The translations under genes and the position numbers were made by a program. Below, in pieces: positions 1 to 8,890 of a DNA stretch of 64,000 nt. Below the pieces are notes generated by a model. That model made no database searches, had not been told where the DNA came from, and was given only the letters and a program-made list of their open reading frames with translations. Source of the DNA: Flavobacterium proteolyticum (GTDB lineage Bacteria; Bacteroidota; Bacteroidia; Flavobacteriales; Flavobacteriaceae); NCBI RefSeq assembly GCF_015223105.1, contig NZ_JADFTZ010000003.1:62001-126000 (forward strand), in the 5' to 3' direction. The first letter of the stretch is position 1. Every line of letters begins with the position of its first letter.

Positions 1-1
1 T

Positions 2-841
2 GATTTTTTTTCTGGACGTCGTTTACTTATTGTGACAAAACATGAAAAGGAAGCTATTATTGCTCCTTTACTTGAAGAAGCACTTGGAGTAACTTGTTTT
101 GTAGCAAAAGAATTTGACACCGATAGTTTAGGTACATTTTCGGGAGAAATAGCTCGAAAGGATGATGCTCTAACTACACTAAGAAAAAAATGTTGGGAAG
201 GAATGCAAGCAGAAGGCTTTGATTTGGCAGTAGCAACTGAAGGTTCGTTTGGGAATCATCCCACCGTGTTTTTTGCACCTGCAAATGACGAATTAATCAT
301 GCTGGTAGATAAAAAACATAATCTCGAAATTGTAGACCGCGTTTTAAGTATGGAAACCAATTTTGATAGTTCGGAAATTCATACCCGAGACGAATTAAAA
401 GCTTTTTTAGACAAAGTTCAATTTCCTTCACACGGAGTTATTTTGAAAGATGCTGAAGAAAATTGGAGTAAAATTTATAAAGGCATTACCGATTATGATT
501 CGGTTGAAACCAAATTTGATGAAATAGTTGCTTCTAGTAATTCGTGTTTCATAGAAACGGACATGCGTGCTATGTACAATCCAACCCGAATGAAGATTAT
601 AAATGATGTTAGTTTTAGGTTAATTAACAAATTGCACTCGGTTTGTCCCGAATGTCTTTATCCTGGTTTTGGCGTGGTTGGTGCCGAAGCCGGTTTGTTA
701 TGTAGTAGTTGTTCAATGCCAACACGCTCTACATCAGCGCATATTTATCAATGTCAACATTGTAATTACAAATCGAGAGTTTTATATCCAAACGGAAAGA
801 AAACGGAAGATCCAATGTATTGCGATTTTTGTAACCCATAA
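2..841 (+). CDS. Zinc-ribbon protein of DUF6671 type, 5' end cut by the window
   Basis: The frame is open from base 2 (DFFSGRRLLIVTKHEKE...), so the GTG at 32 is an internal Val and the true start lies upstream. The C-terminal third holds four CxxC pairs (CPEC, CSSC, CQHC, CDFC), which look like two zinc ribbons. The N-terminal part has the FSGR...TKHEKE signature I associate with the family called DUF6671; that name is from memory. The reaction is unknown. Only 3 bases separate its stop from the next gene, so the two are probably co-transcribed. Function not assigned. Confidence 0.75.
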   Translation, partial: DFFSGRRLLIVTKHEKEAIIAPLLEEALGVTCFVAKEFDTDSLGTFSGEIARKDDALTTLRKKCWEGMQAEGFDLAVATEGSFGNHPTVFFAPANDELIMLVDKKHNLEIVDRVLSMETNFDSSEIHTRDELKAFLDKVQFPSHGVILKDAEENWSKIYKGITDYDSVETKFDEIVASSNSCFIETDMRAMYNPTRMKIINDVSFRLINKLHSVCPECLYPGFGVVGAEAGLLCSSCSMPTRSTSAHIYQCQHCNYKSRVLYPNGKKTEDPMYCDFCNP

Positions 842-844
842 AAA

Positions 845-1798
845 ATGATTAGTAAAGATATTAATTTAGCAGTTCAGCATCTTAATTCAAATGGCATCAT
901 AGGTTTTCCAACCGAAACCGTTTACGGATTGGCAGGAAACGCATTTGAAACCGAAGCCATTCATAAAATATTTGAAGTAAAAAAGCGTCCAACTTTTAAT
1001 CCCTTAATCGTTCACATTAAGGGAATTAAAGATTTAGAACAGGTTGCGCAAGAAATTCCTCCAATGGCTTATGAATTAGCAACTGCTTTTTGGCCAGGTC
1101 CTTTAACATTCATCTTAAAAAAACAACCTCATATTCCAAATTTGGTAACTGCCAATCAAGATACAGTAGCGGTTCGTGTACCAAATCATCCTGTAGCTTT
1201 GGAGCTTTTAAGACATTTAGATTTTCCTTTGGTAGCTCCAAGTGCGAATCCTTTTACGAGCATAAGTCCAACAAGCGCCGAACATGTTGAAAATTACTTT
1301 GGAAATCAAATTAATATGGTTTTAGATGGTGGAGAATGTACAGCAGGAATAGAATCTACGATTATTGGATTTGACAATAATAGAGTAGTGGTATATCGTT
1401 TGGGCGCATTAGCCTTGGAAGAAATTGAAAAAGTTTCAGGAAGTGTTACCTTATTAAACAAGAAAGAAAAGCAACCGATTGCACCTGGAATGTTACTTAA
1501 GCATTATTCTCCAAAAACGAATTTTATACTTACGAGAAATGTTCATCAAGAGCTAGAATGGTATTCAGACAAGAAAGTAGGATTATTACTTTTTAATTCA
1601 TTTTTACCAGAATTTAATAGCAACAATCAAATCGTTCTGTCGGAGGAAAGTGATTTAAAACTTGCAGCTTCCAGATTATACCATGCGATGCATCAATTGG
1701 ATAAAATGAATTTGGATTTAATAATTGCCGAACGTTTGCCTGAATATGGCTTGGGCGTTTCAATGAATGATAGATTAGAACGCGCTTCAAAAAAATAA
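845..1798 (+). CDS. Threonylcarbamoyl-AMP synthase, Sua5 type
   Basis: It makes L-threonylcarbamoyl-AMP from threonine, bicarbonate and ATP, the first step of the t6A modification at position 37 of ANN-decoding tRNAs, in the cytoplasm. The YrdC domain covers about residues 1-200 (GFPTETVYGLAG near the start, KKRP, APSAN, GIESTI). After it come the PGMLLKHYSP linker motif and a Sua5 C-terminal domain, so this is the long Sua5 form (317 aa) and not the short TsaC. It starts 3 bases after the preceding gene. The family call is strong. The C-terminal domain is shorter than in some Sua5 proteins. Confidence 0.93.
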   Translation: MISKDINLAVQHLNSNGIIGFPTETVYGLAGNAFETEAIHKIFEVKKRPTFNPLIVHIKGIKDLEQVAQEIPPMAYELATAFWPGPLTFILKKQPHIPNLVTANQDTVAVRVPNHPVALELLRHLDFPLVAPSANPFTSISPTSAEHVENYFGNQINMVLDGGECTAGIESTIIGFDNNRVVVYRLGALALEEIEKVSGSVTLLNKKEKQPIAPGMLLKHYSPKTNFILTRNVHQELEWYSDKKVGLLLFNSFLPEFNSNNQIVLSEESDLKLAASRLYHAMHQLDKMNLDLIIAERLPEYGLGVSMNDRLERASKK

Positions 1799-1820
1799 CA
1801 CAACAATTAAAAATTAAAAA

Positions 1821-2783
1821 ATGGATTTAAATTTATTATTAGAAAACCTGACGAACCCTGCTTTACTTTACTTTATTTTAGGAATTATTGCTGTGTATTT
1901 GAAAAGCGATTTAGAAATACCCAATAATTCCTCAAAATTCATATCACTTTATTTACTTTTTGCTATTGGATTTAAAGGGGGACAAGAGTTATCGCATGAA
2001 ACCATAAATAGCGAAGTTATTTGGTCGATGTTGTTTGGAATTTCTATTGCTATAATAATTCCACTTTATACTTTCTTTATCTTAAAACGTAAATTAAATG
2101 TATATGATGCGGGAGCCATTGCAGCTGCTTATGGTTCCATTAGTGCTGTAACGTTTGTGACGGCAGTTTCTTATTTAGAATCACATCAATTGTCACTTCA
2201 TGGCTATATGGTTGCTATTATGGCGCTTATGGAATCACCTGCGATAATTATTGGTTTGGTTTTAATTTCGCTTTTTAATAAAGAAAAAACACAAAAAATT
2301 AATAAACTAGAGATTCTAGGGCATTCATTTACCAATGGAAGTGTTCTTTTGATATTAGGTAGTTTGGTCATAGGATTTTTAGCCAATGCAAAACAGGCGC
2401 AAGGAATTCAACCTTTTACAAATGATTTATTCAAAGGGTTTTTAGCCATTTTCTTATTGGACATGGGTATTACGAGTGGTAAAAAATTGAAATCTTTCTT
2501 TGCTCATGGCTGGTTTCCGTTTGCATTTGCTTTACTGATTCCATTAGTAAACGGTAGTGTTTTTGCTTGGTTAAGTGGTTTTGTTACTAACGATATTTCA
2601 AATCGATTTATCTTTTCTATACTTGCGGCAAGTGCATCTTATATCGCAGTTCCGGCAGCTATGAAAATAACGGTTCCAAAAGCTAATCCAGGGTTATTTT
2701 TGCCAATGGCATTAGCGATAACGTTTCCTGTAAATATTACTATTGGAATGCCGATATACTTTTACATTGTGCAACATTTTTAA
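1821..2783 (+). CDS. SbtA-like sodium-dependent bicarbonate permease family protein
   Basis: A 320-aa inner-membrane protein with about ten hydrophobic segments. Its order of motifs (N-terminal NPALLYFILG, FKGGQELS, GSISAVTFVTA, LDMGITSGKKL, ASASYIAVPAAM) matches the SbtA/PF05982 family. Cyanobacterial members import bicarbonate with sodium; in heterotrophs the substrate is not established. It begins 22 bases after the Sua5 gene, whose product consumes bicarbonate. A functional link is possible but is only inference. The family call is firm; the substrate is uncertain. Confidence 0.82.
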   Translation: MDLNLLLENLTNPALLYFILGIIAVYLKSDLEIPNNSSKFISLYLLFAIGFKGGQELSHETINSEVIWSMLFGISIAIIIPLYTFFILKRKLNVYDAGAIAAAYGSISAVTFVTAVSYLESHQLSLHGYMVAIMALMESPAIIIGLVLISLFNKEKTQKINKLEILGHSFTNGSVLLILGSLVIGFLANAKQAQGIQPFTNDLFKGFLAIFLLDMGITSGKKLKSFFAHGWFPFAFALLIPLVNGSVFAWLSGFVTNDISNRFIFSILAASASYIAVPAAMKITVPKANPGLFLPMALAITFPVNITIGMPIYFYIVQHF

Positions 2784-2898
2784 ATTTTAATTGAATTGAT
2801 TTTGACACATTTAGATAAAATTGAAGTTATAAAGTGAATGTAAGATTTTTTTTATTCGTTCGAAAATTGTAAATTCGATAAACTTTAAACTAAATTTT

Positions 2899-3588
2899 AT
2901 GAACTCAGAAAACAATGTAGTGGTTTCTTATGCAACTGATGCAGATAGAGCTACCTTTTTTAAGAAGACGTATAGTCATGTTGCCTACGCAATTTTAGCA
3001 TTTATGCTAGTAGAATCAATTTTATTACGAATTGTTCCTATGGAATGGATTTTAATGATGATGGGCGGAAAATTCGTATGGTTATTTATTTTAGGATTAT
3101 TTTGGTTGGGTTCTACTTTATCAGACCGATTGGTTTTTCATCCAGATAGAGACAAACAATATTTAGGCTTAGGTTTATATGTGTTACTAGAAGCTATTAT
3201 CTTCTTACCAATGATTGCCTTTGCTGTTTTATACTCTGGTGGTGAAATGATTATGCAAGCTGCTTTAATTACCTTATTTATGTTTTCAGGATTAACCGCA
3301 GTAGTTTTTATGACAAAAACAGACTTTTCTTTCTTAAGAACAGCCATTACAATTGGTGGTTTTGTAGCTTTAGGAGTTATCGTTGTAGGAGCTATTTTCG
3401 GATTTAATTTAGGATTATGGTTTTCAGTTGGAATGGTGGTATTAGCTTCGGCAAGTATTTTATACCAAACGAGTCAAATTAAAGACCAATTTAGTATAGA
3501 TCAATACGTAGGTGCTTCATTACAATTGTTTGCTTCGATTATGTTATTGTTCTGGTATATTTTAAGAATTTTAATGAGCAGAAAATAA
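2899..3588 (+). CDS. Bax inhibitor-1/YccA family membrane protein
   Basis: A 229-aa protein with seven predicted membrane spans after a short cytoplasmic N-terminus. It has the BI-1 pattern: an early basic stretch (FFKKTYSHV), evenly spaced hydrophobic helices, and a final segment with YQTSQIKDQFSIDQYVGASLQLF that contains the conserved aspartates. BI-1/TMBIM proteins are thought to be pH-sensitive calcium leak channels; the bacterial role is not settled. It is monocistronic by position: a 115-base gap upstream and a strong hairpin terminator at 3609-3639. Confidence 0.9.
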   Translation: MNSENNVVVSYATDADRATFFKKTYSHVAYAILAFMLVESILLRIVPMEWILMMMGGKFVWLFILGLFWLGSTLSDRLVFHPDRDKQYLGLGLYVLLEAIIFLPMIAFAVLYSGGEMIMQAALITLFMFSGLTAVVFMTKTDFSFLRTAITIGGFVALGVIVVGAIFGFNLGLWFSVGMVVLASASILYQTSQIKDQFSIDQYVGASLQLFASIMLLFWYILRILMSRK

Positions 3589-3608
3589 TTGATTTTCAAT
3601 TTATATGT

Positions 3609-3639
3609 AAAACCCTGAGATACTAAATTTCAGGGTTTT
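3609..3639. terminator. Bidirectional intrinsic terminator
   Basis: Arms AAAACCCTGA (3609-3618) and TCAGGGTTTT (3630-3639) form a 10-bp stem with an 11-base loop, and there is a T-rich tail on both strands. It lies between convergent genes, BI-1 (plus) and the fatty acid hydroxylase (minus), and can serve both. Confidence 0.85.
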
Positions 3640-3645
3640 TCGTTT

Positions 3646-4368
3646 TTATTCTTTATGAACATCTTTAAATTGAAGCATTTCAAATAATCGTTGTTCTTTT
3701 TCATTGTCAAATCCACAAGTAGATTTAAATTCTTTTGGATTTTCATAAGTTCCAAAAAGCATGTCCCACCAAACAATATCACCATAATTATTCGTGTGTT
3801 TATCGTATTCATGGTGAATTCTGTGCATTTCTGGGCGTTGAAAAATATACCCAACCCATTGCGGTGTTTTGACATTAGTATGATAAAAGAATTCACCTAA
3901 AGCTGTAAATAGCGTATAAACAGCCCCCGCTTCAACATCCAATCCTAAAGTAGTAAATACTAATAGACTTCCAATAATTGAATTCACAGTCATTTCCAGT
4001 GGATGCTTATAAAATGAAGTAATAACTTCTAAACGTTGTGGACTATGATGAATTTGGTGAAAATGCGTCCATAAAAAATCGATTTTATGTCTCCATCTGT
4101 GCCACCAATAAAAGATAAATGTTGCAATAAAATAGGCGATAAGTCCACCTAAAAATGGATTTACATGATTTGAAAGATGAAATAAAGAATATTGGGAAAG
4201 CCAAATTTCCCAAGTATAGCCCGCTAATGTCACAACGCCTAATTGAATAAAGTTAACTGCTAAAACTCTAATTGTCCACGTAGGAACTTCTGGTAATTTC
4301 CAACCTGGAATTAATCGCTCTAATAAAAAGCAAGCTCCAAAAACGATGAAGATGATGGTAAGTGTCAT
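3646..4368 (-). CDS. Sterol desaturase/fatty acid hydroxylase family protein
   Basis: An integral membrane di-iron oxygenase. The histidine clusters that bind iron are visible: H90-x3-H94, then HFHQIHH (about 102-108) and HRIHH (182-186) plus H191. Four or five hydrophobic segments surround them. Length 240 aa is usual for the bacterial subgroup. Members hydroxylate or desaturate lipid chains, carotenoids or sterols. Bacteroidetes rarely make sterols, so a lipid or carotenoid substrate is more likely, but the sequence does not say which. Confidence 0.85.
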   Translation of the reverse strand: MTLTIIFIVFGACFLLERLIPGWKLPEVPTWTIRVLAVNFIQLGVVTLAGYTWEIWLSQYSLFHLSNHVNPFLGGLIAYFIATFIFYWWHRWRHKIDFLWTHFHQIHHSPQRLEVITSFYKHPLEMTVNSIIGSLLVFTTLGLDVEAGAVYTLFTALGEFFYHTNVKTPQWVGYIFQRPEMHRIHHEYDKHTNNYGDIVWWDMLFGTYENPKEFKSTCGFDNEKEQRLFEMLQFKDVHKE

Positions 4369-4436
4369 AGTAATTCTTTTAATTGATTTCTAAACCAAAA
4401 TTACTATCCACTAAAGATACAATTGATGCACCTAAG

Positions 4437-5012
4437 TTAATAAATGCGTTTTCGGATGCGGCTTAACGATTGAGGTTTTACTCCAACATAGGAAGCAATT
4501 AAATATTGAGGAATTCGCTGGGTCAAATCCTTGTAATGTTCTAAAAAATAGCGATAACGATCTTCTGGATTATAACGATGAACCGTCAACAATTGATTCA
4601 CCATGATAATAAATCGATGTTCGATAATGATTCTTCCTAATAAATTGGCATTTTTAGAAACTTTATATAGTTCTTGCAACTTATCATAATCAATAACTAA
4701 AAACTCACAATCCTCTAATGCTTGAATATTTTGAATAGATTGTTCTTTAGCAATAAAACTTCCATAATCTGCAATAAATTCGCCTTCTTTGGTAAATTCT
4801 AAAGTGGCTTCTTCGTCATTTTTAAAAACGTAATAACGTACTAATCCTTTACACAAAAAACCAAGTTTAGTACAAACTTCGGTAGCTTGTAAAAAATATT
4901 CATTCTTTTCCAATTTGTAAGGTTTGAAAGCATCTAAGAACAATTGTTCTTCATGGGCTTCTAAATTGGTAATCTGCTTTAATGTTTGTAAAAGAATATC
5001 GGAACTTTGCAT
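4437..5012 (-). CDS. Crp/Fnr-family transcriptional regulator
   Basis: 191 aa. Residues about 20-130 form a cyclic-nucleotide-binding-like beta-roll (EYFLQATEVCTKLGFLCKGLVRYY). The C-terminus is an HTH (IPQYLIASYVGVKPQSLSRI). The arginine and glutamate of the cAMP-binding cassette of E. coli CRP are not obvious, as in many Bacteroidetes members of this subgroup, so the ligand is unknown. It is divergent from the archaemetzincin lipoprotein gene, with 60 bases between start codons, and is 68 bases from the hydroxylase gene on the same strand; either could be a target. Confidence 0.87.
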   Translation of the reverse strand: MQSSDILLQTLKQITNLEAHEEQLFLDAFKPYKLEKNEYFLQATEVCTKLGFLCKGLVRYYVFKNDEEATLEFTKEGEFIADYGSFIAKEQSIQNIQALEDCEFLVIDYDKLQELYKVSKNANLLGRIIIEHRFIIMVNQLLTVHRYNPEDRYRYFLEHYKDLTQRIPQYLIASYVGVKPQSLSRIRKRIY

Positions 5013-5072
5013 AAAGTCTTTTTAATTAAATTGAGAAATACTTTTTCAGTTATTTTCTCGTTTCATAAAAGT

Positions 5073-5690
5073 ATGAAAAAGTTTATAATTATTCTTGCGA
5101 TTCTATTTTTTAGTTGCCAATCCAATGAAACCCAAAAGTTAACCGTTGGTATTCAGCCTTATGGTATATTTCCAGAAGATAAAACGGATACTATAGCTAA
5201 AACAATTGCTGATTTTTATCAGATTAAAACTGTTATACTTCCAGCAAAAGAATTGTATAAAGAAGCTTTTATCGAAGTTAAGACTCCAAGATATCGCGCA
5301 GATAAAATGATTAATTTGCAGAAAAAGAATAAAGTAGATTCTTTAGATTTTGTATTGGGATTAACTTCTAAAGATATTTCGGTTACCAAAAAAAATAAAT
5401 GGGGAAAAGTAAAAACTCCAACCTACAAATATGCCGATTGGGGAATTATGGGTTTGGCCTATTGTCCTGGAAATAGTTGTATTGTTTCTACTTTTCGCAT
5501 TCAACATCCCAATCCAAAAACACATTTTACTCGATTTAAAAAAGTTGCGGTTCATGAATTTGGACATAATTTAGGATTACCTCATTGTCCTGATAAAACT
5601 TGCGTTATGACAGATGCTGTGGAAAGCGTTAAAACTATTGATAATGCGAAATTGGAGTTGTGTGGGAAATGTAAAGCGCAATTGAATTAG
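5073..5690 (+). CDS. Archaemetzincin-type zinc metalloprotease, lipoprotein
   Basis: The start at 5073 gives a classic lipoprotein signal (MKKFIIILAILFFSC); an upstream ATG at 5007 in the same frame would bury it. The mature protein carries the full archaemetzincin signature: HEFGH (161-165), Gly 168, HC, a second Cys in CVM and a final CGKC. The histidines bind catalytic zinc, and the cysteines form the structural zinc site typical of this family. It is predicted to be anchored in a cell-envelope membrane. The substrate is unknown; archaemetzincins show aminopeptidase-like or no detected activity in vitro. Confidence 0.9.
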   Translation: MKKFIIILAILFFSCQSNETQKLTVGIQPYGIFPEDKTDTIAKTIADFYQIKTVILPAKELYKEAFIEVKTPRYRADKMINLQKKNKVDSLDFVLGLTSKDISVTKKNKWGKVKTPTYKYADWGIMGLAYCPGNSCIVSTFRIQHPNPKTHFTRFKKVAVHEFGHNLGLPHCPDKTCVMTDAVESVKTIDNAKLELCGKCKAQLN

Positions 5691-5905
5691 TTCTTTTTAT
5701 TATTAATCAAAATAAATATTAGAATAATAATTGGGATTGAAAATGCGAATTTCATCGAAAAAGTTTTTAGTAATAAAATTGAAACCAATCCTATGACTAA
5801 AAACCCTACGACGTGTAAAAGACCCTTTTTTAAGTTTTTTTCATAATAACCATCAACCAAATAAAAAAGTAAAGGTATAATTGTTATTAATGAAAGTAAA
5901 CTCAT
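5687..5905 (-). CDS. Small membrane protein of unknown function
   Basis: 72 aa with three hydrophobic stretches (about residues 4-16, 29-48 and 52-67) and a basic tail NNKKN. It overlaps the archaemetzincin stop codon by 4 bases, tail to tail, and lies 10 bases from the end of the maleate isomerase gene on the same strand. No family recognised. It may be the distal end of the catabolic operon or an unrelated small gene. Confidence 0.5.
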   Translation of the reverse strand: MSLLSLITIIPLLFYLVDGYYEKNLKKGLLHVVGFLVIGLVSILLLKTFSMKFAFSIPIIILIFILINNKKN

Positions 5906-5914
5906 ATCAATTTA

Positions 5915-6661
5915 TTAATATTTTCCACTCAATAATTCACCACCAATAGCTGATTTTGCTTCGATTCCTAATTTTTTCATCATTTCATACGTAGTACAAA
6001 CAGCTGCAGAAGTTACCGGAATGCCACATTCAGCTTGAATCAAATCGATAGCTTCTAACGATGGCATTTGTACACAAGCGGAAGCTACTAAAACGTCGAC
6101 ATTAGTTAAATCTAATTGTTTGTAGATTTCCAATAAATTCATCGGGTTTTGAGCCGCTACTTCTAAATTATCGGGAATTTCCAGTGCAATGCTTTCTTTT
6201 ACTTTTATGCCTTGATGTTCGATATAATCTACCACTTTATCTGTTAAAGGACGCATGTAAGGCGTAATAATAGAAATTTGTTTCGCACCTAAAACTTTCA
6301 AACCATTAATCAAAGCACCAGCCGAAGTTACAATAGGAGTAGGGAAGTCATTCGCCACCGTTTCTTGATGTAAATTTACTTCCGAAACGCAATGATAACC
6401 ACGTCCCATGCTCATAATGGCTACCAAACACGCATAACCCATTACGTCTACATGTGCATCAGACAATTCTTGAGCACATTTTAAGCTCATTTTATCCATA
6501 GCTTCCAATTCTTCTTTCGTTACTTTTTTCATGCGCATTCTACTGCTGTGAAAAGTAAAGCGTTCTGGTAAAATAGTTTCTCTAGAACGGAAGATTGCTG
6601 GTATTTCGGTTTCCATCGTTACGTTTGAGGATGGAACTATTTGGCCTATTCTGTATTTCAT
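5915..6661 (-). CDS. Maleate isomerase (Asp/Glu racemase superfamily)
   Basis: It converts maleate to fumarate without a cofactor. The start at 6661 (MKYRIGQIVPSSN) is chosen because the family begins like this; an in-frame ATG at 6685 adds eight residues that fall in a repeat. Visible motifs are PSSNVTMETE, the first catalytic cysteine in YACLVAIMSMG, and the second in VASACVQMPS. About 249 aa, normal for the family. It is the last enzyme of the catabolic operon and implies a ring-cleavage product that is hydrolysed directly to a maleate-type acid. Arylmalonate decarboxylase is the alternative within the superfamily but fits the context less well. Confidence 0.87.
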   Translation of the reverse strand: MKYRIGQIVPSSNVTMETEIPAIFRSRETILPERFTFHSSRMRMKKVTKEELEAMDKMSLKCAQELSDAHVDVMGYACLVAIMSMGRGYHCVSEVNLHQETVANDFPTPIVTSAGALINGLKVLGAKQISIITPYMRPLTDKVVDYIEHQGIKVKESIALEIPDNLEVAAQNPMNLLEIYKQLDLTNVDVLVASACVQMPSLEAIDLIQAECGIPVTSAAVCTTYEMMKKLGIEAKSAIGGELLSGKY

Positions 6662-6678
6662 TTGTAGTGTGTCTTTTT

Positions 6679-6743
6679 GGAACACAGATTGAAAAAATTC
6701 AAATAATTTTAAAAATTTCTTAGATTTTTCTAATCCGTGTTTC
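6679..6743. repeat. Imperfect inverted repeat, AACACAGATT type
   Basis: GGAACACAGATT (6679-6690) is mirrored by AATCCGTGTTTC (6732-6743) around an AT-rich core. A close relative sits at 9918-9973. It lies inside the catabolic operon, between the hydrolase and isomerase genes. Confidence 0.7.
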
Positions 6744-6749
6744 TTATAA

Positions 6750-7658
6750 TTATATTTCTTTAACTGTGTTAACTATTGTACCAATTCCTTCCACAGTAGC
6801 TTCCACAACATCTCCATCATACATCCATTCTTGTGGATTGCGACCTGCGCCAACGCCTGCTGGGGTTCCTGTTGCGATGATGTCGCCTGCTTCTAAAGTG
6901 AAAACGGTACTTAAATCTTCAATCAAATCGTTGATGTTAAAAAGCATGAATTTGGTATTTGAATTTTGTTTTTCAACACCATTTACTTTCAACGATAAAT
7001 TCAAGTTGTGTGGATTTTCGATTTCGTCTTTAGTAACGATAACTGGTCCCATTGGTGCAAAAGTATCTTGTCCTTTGGAAACAATCCATTGTCCTTCTCT
7101 ACGACAATCACGTGCTGAAATATCGTTAATAACCGTATATCCAAACACATAATCTAATGCTTCAGATTTAGGAACGTATTTACCTTTCTTTGAGATAATT
7201 ACTGCTAATTCACATTCCCAATCCAATTGCGAAGTTAGCTTCGTGTTTTTAATGATTTCAGTATTTGTTGCTGTTACCGTTGTTGGTGGCTTTGAAAAGA
7301 TAATTGGTTTGCTAGGAAGCTTTCCAGTTGTATCTAATGTACGAGCACTTTCCGCTACATGTTCGGTGTAATTCAAACCAATTCCAATGATGTTTTTTCT
7401 TGGTTTTTCGATAGGAGCCAAAATCGTTAATTCATCCATTTCATAAGCGATTTCTTCGAAAAAATTCTCAGGTGTTTCGGCAATCATTTCTGTGATTTCT
7501 GGAATAATTTCAAATCCCATATCGATTAATTCCAACATATCATTGGGTAACGGGAAATTGGAAACATCTCCAAAATCTTGCATATCGATTACTTGGTTGT
7601 TATGAATGAAGCCTAAACGTGGCTCGGTGTCTTGTGTTTTGTATGTAAGTAGTTTCAT
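6750..7658 (-). CDS. Fumarylacetoacetate hydrolase family protein, likely maleylpyruvate or acylpyruvate hydrolase
   Basis: 302 aa. The N-terminal third is the small FAH domain; the catalytic part starts near residue 90 (KNIIGIGLNYTEHVAE, SKPPTTVTA, DWECELAVIISKKGKYV, YTVINDISARD) and ends with GDIIATGTPAGVG. The Glu of the ECE-like motif and the Asp of NDISARD bind Mg2+. Members split the C-C bond of beta-diketo acids. The neighbours, a gentisate-type dioxygenase and a maleate isomerase with no maleylpyruvate isomerase, suggest direct hydrolysis of a maleylpyruvate-type product to pyruvate plus a C4 cis-diacid or its amide. Confidence 0.87.
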   Translation of the reverse strand: MKLLTYKTQDTEPRLGFIHNNQVIDMQDFGDVSNFPLPNDMLELIDMGFEIIPEITEMIAETPENFFEEIAYEMDELTILAPIEKPRKNIIGIGLNYTEHVAESARTLDTTGKLPSKPIIFSKPPTTVTATNTEIIKNTKLTSQLDWECELAVIISKKGKYVPKSEALDYVFGYTVINDISARDCRREGQWIVSKGQDTFAPMGPVIVTKDEIENPHNLNLSLKVNGVEKQNSNTKFMLFNINDLIEDLSTVFTLEAGDIIATGTPAGVGAGRNPQEWMYDGDVVEATVEGIGTIVNTVKEI

Positions 7659-7672
7659 ATTCTTTATTTAAA

Positions 7673-7747
7673 CGCAAAGAGCGCTAAGTTTTACGCAAAG
7701 TTCGCAAAGTTTTAATTGTTATTGATTTTTGTCCCGAAATTTCGGGA
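7673..7747. repeat. CGCAAAG direct repeats and a 16-bp palindrome
   Basis: CGCAAAG occurs at 7673-7679, 7694-7700 and 7704-7710. A perfect palindrome TCCCGAAATTTCGGGA follows at 7732-7747. They fill the 98-base gap between the cupin and FAH genes. The palindrome might act as a weak hairpin; no T-run follows it in the operon direction. Confidence 0.65.
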
Positions 7748-7756
7748 TTGATATTG

Positions 7757-8869
7757 TTATTGAATTTCTTGGTGTCCTTTGTTTTCTGTTAATTCTCTTC
7801 CTTGGAATAATCCTAAACTTTCAATCACCGGTAAATCATTAAAATTGAATAAGCAAGCATCTTCTGTTTCGGAAAGATTGTGATGTTCGTGCCAAGCCCA
7901 ACTCGGAACACAGAAAATATCGCGTTCTTTCCAATCGAAACGTTTTCCGTTGATTATGGTGTAACCTTTTCCTTTGGCGCATTGGTACACAAATGAACCT
8001 GTATGCTTGTGGGCTTTTCCTTTGAATCCCGCGGGTAATAATTGCATCGCTGCTCCCATAGTTTGCATTACGTGTCCACCAGTTAATGGATTTGAATATT
8101 GCATAAAAATTCCATCAAACGGATTGATTTCATTCACTTTTTGAGCTTCTAATAAGGCTGGATATACGTTTTTCCAAGAATATTTGAATAGAGGAGAATA
8201 CGGTTTATCCCAAGTTTTATCTGCTGGAATCAATCCTGCACAACCATAAGTAATAGGCGAGAAGTTTAATGGTTTTACCAATTCTTGCTTGCCATCATAA
8301 ACCGCATAATCATTCGCTTCTAAAGCATTAACTAATGGAATATCTAAACCATCTTGCCAAATACACGTTTTTCCGCCTTCTTCAACACCATGTTCGTGCC
8401 AAGTAGAATTTGGTGTAATGACAAAATCATTCACCTCTAACATGATTTTATTCCCATCTACAACCGTATATCCTTTTTCGCCTTCCATAATAAAACGTAG
8501 GGCAGAAGCACGATGACGATGCGCCGAAGTACTTTCTCCAGGACGTGTAACTTGAATTCCAGTATATAACCAACCCACAGCAGCAGAAACGTCTTTTCGT
8601 TTATCATTTACCAAATAAACAACACGTCTTCCAGCTTGTTCAGGAGTTACTAATTCGGATGATTTTAGTACTAAATCACGTAAATCGTCATATTTCCATA
8701 ACATTGGAACAGAGGAAGATCGTGGTTCCCAAGGTTCTATGTCATTGGCAACTGTCCACAATGCACCAGCACCAAGCGTTTCTAATTCTTTATAGTACGC
8801 TATTAATTCGGGAGAGTCTTGAACTCGAGCTCTTCCGTAAACGTCGTCTGAATAGTTATTTTCTTCCAT
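7757..8869 (-). CDS. Gentisate 1,2-dioxygenase-like bicupin
   Basis: It opens an aromatic ring between the carboxyl-bearing carbon and its ortho neighbour using Fe(II) and O2. About 370 aa from the ATG at 8869. The next upstream ATG would add 15 residues, part of them from a repeat element. Cupin 1 shows H117-R-H119 in SAHRHRASALRFIMEG and HEH at 158-160. Cupin 2 near residues 295-350 has AHKHTGSFVYQ and WHEHHN. Only the first cupin usually holds iron in gentisate dioxygenases. Salicylate, 5-aminosalicylate or 5-hydroxyanthranilate dioxygenases share the fold, so the exact substrate is open. Confidence 0.85.
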   Translation of the reverse strand: MEENNYSDDVYGRARVQDSPELIAYYKELETLGAGALWTVANDIEPWEPRSSSVPMLWKYDDLRDLVLKSSELVTPEQAGRRVVYLVNDKRKDVSAAVGWLYTGIQVTRPGESTSAHRHRASALRFIMEGEKGYTVVDGNKIMLEVNDFVITPNSTWHEHGVEEGGKTCIWQDGLDIPLVNALEANDYAVYDGKQELVKPLNFSPITYGCAGLIPADKTWDKPYSPLFKYSWKNVYPALLEAQKVNEINPFDGIFMQYSNPLTGGHVMQTMGAAMQLLPAGFKGKAHKHTGSFVYQCAKGKGYTIINGKRFDWKERDIFCVPSWAWHEHHNLSETEDACLFNFNDLPVIESLGLFQGRELTENKGHQEIQ

Positions 8870-8890
8870 AATCTTATGTTTTAAATTGAT

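Noticed and set aside
32..841. GTG at 32 as the true start of the first gene
   Set aside because: The frame is open upstream to the window edge with family-like sequence (DFFSGRRLLIV), so the gene is simply truncated.
5073..5690. Matrixin or ordinary metzincin assignment
   Set aside because: The Cys spacing after the zinc motif (HC, CVM, CGKC) is specific to archaemetzincins.
7732..7747. 16-bp palindrome as a terminator after the cupin gene
   Set aside because: There is no T-run on the operon strand and the FAH gene follows in the same operon, so it is more likely a repeat or weak hairpin.
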